Shown: one piece after another, positions 60,976 through 64,000 of the stretch | Numbering within the stretch: position 1 is the stretch's first letter | Layout of the letters: every line of letters starts with the position of its first letter | DNA from: Oscillatoria princeps RMCB-10 | GTDB taxonomy: Bacteria; Cyanobacteriota; Cyanobacteriia; Cyanobacteriales; Oscillatoriaceae | Assembly: GCA_019359235.1 (NCBI GenBank) | Contig: JAHHHT010000013.1 | Location: forward strand, 1-64,000 | Length of the DNA: 64,000 bases | Direction: 5' to 3' | Translations under genes and position numbers: made by a program | Notes under the pieces: model-generated | The model's input: only the letters and a program-made list of their open reading frames with translations | Database searches by the model: none | Told to the model about the DNA's origin: nothing

Positions 60976-63768
60976 ATGGATCTCGTTCTATGCCACACAA
61001 CAGCAGATTTTGACACCCTCGGCGCAGCGGTGGGACTGACCCGGCTGCAACCGGGGGCTCGAATCGTACTCACCGGCGGAACCCACCCCACCGTGCGAGA
61101 TTTCCTAGCACTGCACCGCGACGAATACCCCCTCATAGAACGCCGGTCAGTCAGCGCCAAAAAAATTCGCTCCCTCACCATCGTAGACACCCAGCTGCGC
61201 GACCGGCTCGGCAAAGCAGCCGAGTGGCTCGACTTGCCCCAGCTAACAGAAATAGCCATCTACGACCACCACACAGAACTCCAAACAGACATCCCCGCCA
61301 CACGCACCCAAATAGAGCCGGTCGGTTCCTGCACCACCCTAATCGTCGAGCAACTGCAACGAGCCGTTTGCACCGGCACCCTCATCCCCAAATCCCCAAA
61401 TCCCGGCTCCCCAAATCCCCAAATCCTCACCCCCTCCGAAGCCACCGTAATGGCGCTCGGCATCCACGTCGATACCGGCTCCCTCACCTTCGATCACTCC
61501 ACCACCAGAGACGCCTTAGCTCTCGCTTGGCTAATGCAACAAGGAGCCAGCTTGCCGGTGATCTCCGAATACGCTGACCCAGGATTGTCCCCCCACCTGC
61601 AAGAACTCCTCACCCTCGCCCTAGAACAGCTGCAAACCGAAACCGTATCCGGGTACACCGTTTCCTGGGTGCTGCTGGAAACACCGGCATACGTCCCCGG
61701 AATGTCCAGCTTAGCCTCAGGACTGACCGACCTCACCGAAAGCGACGCCCTGCTGCTCGCCAACCGCTACCCCCTGCGCACCACCGGCGATTGGCGCTTG
61801 AGCGTCATCGGGCGCTCCCGCATCGCCGGCACCAACCTCAACGAACTCTTCAAACCCCTGGGCGGCGGTGGGCATCCCAGAGCCGCCTCCCTCGTCCTCA
61901 GGGGCGAAACAACCGCCACCTTCCACCGGCTCGTAGAGCAATTCAAAGCCCAAATTCCCCAGCCCCCCGTCGCCAGAGAGCTGATGTCCTCGCCGGTGCG
62001 CACCATCCGCCCCGAAACCACCATTTACGAAGCCCAGAGAATCTTATTGCGCTACGGGCACTCCGGCTTATCCGTTGTGGACGCCAGCGACAAGCTAGCC
62101 GGCGTCATTTCCCGCCGCGATCTCGACATCGCCCTGCACCACGGCTTTTCCCACGCGCCGGTCAAAGGCTACATGACAAGCAACCTCAAAACCATCACCC
62201 CCGACACCCCCCTGCCAGAAATTGAAGCCCTGATGGTAACATACGACATCGGGCGGCTGCCGGTGCTGGAAAACGGGCAGCTAGTGGGAATAGTCACCCG
62301 CACCGACGTGCTGCGAGAATTGCACCAATTGAAGCTGCCCAAAGCGTGCCCTCCCTTGCGCAGCTGCCCAACCACCCCAACGCGCACATCCGTCAGCGAG
62401 CAACTGCGCGATCGCATCGCGGACGTACTGTGGCAGCTGCTCGCCACCGCCGCTAAGCTCGCAGAAGAGCTGGGCTGCCAGCTGTATCTCGTCGGAGGAG
62501 CCGTGCGCGATTTACTCCAGGCTAACCCCGATGAAGTGCGGGCGCTCAGCGACATTGACCTCGTAGTAGACGGCTATCACCCCTCAGAATTCCCCAAATC
62601 CCCAAATCCCGGCATGCCAAATTCCGGGAGTGCCGGTGTGGAGCTCGCCAAAGCTTTGCAAAAACTCTACCCCGGTGCCCGCTTGGACGTTCACGGGCAA
62701 TTTCAAACCGCCGCCCTGCTGTGGCACAAAGATCCCGTACTGGACTCGCTGTGGGTGGATATCGCCACCGCCAGAACCGAATTCTATCCTTACCCAGCCG
62801 CCAACCCGGAAGTCGAGGCATCCTCGATTCGGCAGGATCTCTACCGGCGCGATTTTACGATAAACGCCCTAGCGGTGCGCCTGAGTGAACCCCGCGCTGG
62901 CGAACTGCTGGATTTTTTTGGCGGGTTGCTGGATTTGCGCTCGCGCCAGATTCGCGTTTTGCACGCCAACAGTTTTATTGAAGATCCGACGCGGATTTAC
63001 CGCGCCGTGCGGTTTGCGGTGCGTCTCGGATTTGACATCGATCCGCAGACAGAAGGGTATATCCGCCACGCGATAGAAAGTGGGATTTATGACCGCACTC
63101 AAGGGCATTTGAACCGCATGCCGGCGCTGGAAACCAGGCTGAAAACTGAGCTGAAATACATTTTGCAGGCGGCGTACTGGAAGCCGGCGCTGCAGGTGCT
63201 GGACGATTTGGGGGCGCTCAAGTGCATCCACCCGACGCTGCAGCTGGATCAGCGGCTGTGGGAACAGCTATGTCTGGCAGACCGCTGTTTGCGGCGCTAT
63301 GATGCAGGGGAGAGCCTGCACCACTGGCAAATTCGGCTGGAAGTGCTGATTGGTTATTTGGCGGCGGAATATCGCGAGCCGGTGGCGAAAAACCTGCAGC
63401 TGTCAGAGGACAGTATCCAGCGACTGCGGGATTTGGCTGCAGCAGAAGCTGAGGTGATGGAGTGTTTGCCGAAATGCGCCCGCCCGAGTGAAATTGTGCG
63501 CCTGCTGCGCCGGTATGAGCTGCCAACTTTGATTTTGATTGCGGTGGGCTGTCCGAGGGCAGTGCGCCGGCTAATTTGGCAGTATATCACCAACTGGTCG
63601 CGGGTTCAGCCGCCGCTGAATGGCCATGACTTGAAGGCGCTGGGGTACAAACCGGGGCGCGATTTCAAGCGCATCCTGGATGAGTTGCTGGCGGGGGCGC
63701 TGGATGGGGCGATTGCCGGCAAAGAGGATGCCCAGCGCTTTTTGGCAGAGCGTTTTCCCCGCCACTAG
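60976..63768 (+). CDS. DHH-CBS-CBS-tRNA nucleotidyltransferase fusion (CCA- or A-adding enzyme)
   Basis: 930 residues. Residues 1-315: DHH/DHHA1-type phosphoesterase (CHTTADFDTLGAAV, IVDTQLRDR, YDHHTE, GIHVDTGSLTF, GGGGHPRAAS). Residues about 325-450: two CBS domains (TIYEAQRILLRYGHSGLSVVD, PLPEIEALMVTYDIGRLPVLE). Residues about 470-930: class II poly(A)/CCA nucleotidyltransferase with YLVGGAVRDLL, the metal Asp pair in SDIDLVVDG, and RRDFTINALAVRL, DPTRIYRAVRFAVRLGF. This architecture is known in cyanobacteria and some thermophiles, where separate CC- and A-adding enzymes can occur. Two CCCCAAAT-type repeats are inserted in frame (61386-61426 and 62592-62635), giving PKSPNPGSPNPQ and PKSPNPGMPNSG. 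Whether it adds A or CCA cannot be told here. Confidence 0.93.
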   Translation: MDLVLCHTTADFDTLGAAVGLTRLQPGARIVLTGGTHPTVRDFLALHRDEYPLIERRSVSAKKIRSLTIVDTQLRDRLGKAAEWLDLPQLTEIAIYDHHTELQTDIPATRTQIEPVGSCTTLIVEQLQRAVCTGTLIPKSPNPGSPNPQILTPSEATVMALGIHVDTGSLTFDHSTTRDALALAWLMQQGASLPVISEYADPGLSPHLQELLTLALEQLQTETVSGYTVSWVLLETPAYVPGMSSLASGLTDLTESDALLLANRYPLRTTGDWRLSVIGRSRIAGTNLNELFKPLGGGGHPRAASLVLRGETTATFHRLVEQFKAQIPQPPVARELMSSPVRTIRPETTIYEAQRILLRYGHSGLSVVDASDKLAGVISRRDLDIALHHGFSHAPVKGYMTSNLKTITPDTPLPEIEALMVTYDIGRLPVLENGQLVGIVTRTDVLRELHQLKLPKACPPLRSCPTTPTRTSVSEQLRDRIADVLWQLLATAAKLAEELGCQLYLVGGAVRDLLQANPDEVRALSDIDLVVDGYHPSEFPKSPNPGMPNSGSAGVELAKALQKLYPGARLDVHGQFQTAALLWHKDPVLDSLWVDIATARTEFYPYPAANPEVEASSIRQDLYRRDFTINALAVRLSEPRAGELLDFFGGLLDLRSRQIRVLHANSFIEDPTRIYRAVRFAVRLGFDIDPQTEGYIRHAIESGIYDRTQGHLNRMPALETRLKTELKYILQAAYWKPALQVLDDLGALKCIHPTLQLDQRLWEQLCLADRCLRRYDAGESLHHWQIRLEVLIGYLAAEYREPVAKNLQLSEDSIQRLRDLAAAEAEVMECLPKCARPSEIVRLLRRYELPTLILIAVGCPRAVRRLIWQYITNWSRVQPPLNGHDLKALGYKPGRDFKRILDELLAGALDGAIAGKEDAQRFLAERFPRH
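61386..61426. repeat. CCCCAAAT repeat inside the tRNA nucleotidyltransferase gene, copy 1
   Basis: CCCCAAATCCCCAAATCCCG-GCTCCCCAAATCCCCAAATCC, translated as PKSPNPGSPNPQI between conserved DHH segments. Copy 2 at 62592-62635 is CCCCAAATCCCCAAATCCCG-GCATGCCAAATTCCGG. Both preserve the frame. Confidence 0.9.
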
Positions 63769-63780
63769 CGCCATTTTAAT

Positions 63781-63884
63781 GGGCATGGGGCATGGGGCAT
63801 CATCGCATTGGGCATCGGGCCCCTTGCCAAATGCCAAATAATCAATTTTCAATTACAGCCCAAAATATCAAACAAAAAATCTCT
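63781..63884. repeat. GGGCATG heptamer repeats and leader of the last gene
   Basis: GGGCATG-GGGCATG-GGGCATC, then ATCGCATTGGGCATCGGGCCCC, a heptamer-type array like that at 52450. The AT-rich rest (CAAAATATCAAACAAAAAATCTCT) is the leader of the lipoprotein gene; no strong Shine-Dalgarno is seen. Confidence 0.7.
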
Positions 63885-64000
63885 ATGAAATTGCGCACCT
63901 TAGTTTGTTCCCTCGCTGTGTTTTTAGTTAGTTTAATGGTTGCGGTCAGCTGCACGCCATCTCAGCGCCCGACTGCAAATACTTCTCCCGCTACCCCTCA
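63885..64000 (+). CDS. N-terminal part of a lipoprotein, gene truncated by the window edge
   Basis: Starts at ATG 63885 and is open to the last base, 38 complete codons. MKLRTLVCSLAVFLVSLMVAVSC is a signal peptide with a lipobox (VAVSC) and Cys near residue 23, followed by a Pro/Thr/Ser-rich linker (TPSQRPTANTSPATP). The mature domain is outside the window, so family and function cannot be given. Confidence 0.75.
   Translation, partial: MKLRTLVCSLAVFLVSLMVAVSCTPSQRPTANTSPATP

Overview
The window is chromosomal DNA from a cyanobacterium, most likely a filamentous, non-heterocystous member of the old order Oscillatoriales; the genus cannot be fixed from sequence reading alone. The case rests on photosynthesis genes (chlorophyll synthase chlG, 8-vinyl reductase bciB, PSII subunit psbZ, b6f-associated petP, a probable Psb35-type protein), two-component proteins with many PAS domains, an ethylene-receptor-like kinase, and several dispersed palindromic repeats and heptamer arrays typical of this group.

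Layout. 1-2358: 5' part of a huge repeat-built surface or secreted protein that runs off the left edge. 3.5-12.0 kb: glycine cleavage genes gcvP, gcvH and gcvT, all on the minus strand but separated by a hydrolase, an M28 peptidase and a pentapeptide-repeat protein. 12.4-16.3 kb: a vapBC-type toxin-antitoxin pair and an 870-residue helicase with a possible nuclease tail, a candidate defence patch. 16.6-21.3 kb: tRNA-Ala, hisF, petP, a Get3/ArsA-like ATPase and chlG. 21.8-25.5 kb: a tnpB-only IS605-type insertion abutting a class A penicillin-binding protein gene. 25.8-29.3 kb: small PSII-type membrane protein, rsmB, bciB. 29.8-37.5 kb: overlapping signalling operon (ethylene-receptor-like kinase, Rcp1-type regulator, 1,700-residue REC/PAS/GAF kinase). 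37.8-40 kb: a PF06838 PLP enzyme divergent from a delta-9 desaturase. 40.2-48.5 kb: RppAB-like two-component pair with a His/Glu-rich sensor loop, followed by a run of exported proteins (RTX protein, Asp-rich peptide, PepSY-like membrane protein, lipoprotein rubrerythrin, Rieske protein), a membrane nucleotidyl cyclase and a SafE-like transporter. 48.9-52 kb: a ProA paralogue lacking the catalytic cysteine, tRNA-Gly, ribH, psbZ. 52-61 kb: a repeat-rich accessory region holding two sigma-70-like genes (one broken at a G9 tract, the other behind a roughly 290-bp tandem duplication), a TPR remnant, a three-domain protein that looks like a lectin-bearing pore-forming toxin, and a dead toxin-antitoxin pair. 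61-64 kb: a DHH-CBS-tRNA nucleotidyltransferase fusion and the start of a lipoprotein gene.

The most novel candidates are the Vps62/aerolysin-like/bulb-lectin protein at 57985-59529, the helicase-nuclease at 13672-16284, the G-tract-interrupted sigma gene at 53550, the Cys-less ProA at 48856, and the exported redox/metal cluster beside the His/Glu-rich kinase at 40.2-46.1 kb. Repeat families have also entered coding sequences in frame (gcvP, two kinases, both sigma-like genes and the tRNA nucleotidyltransferase).
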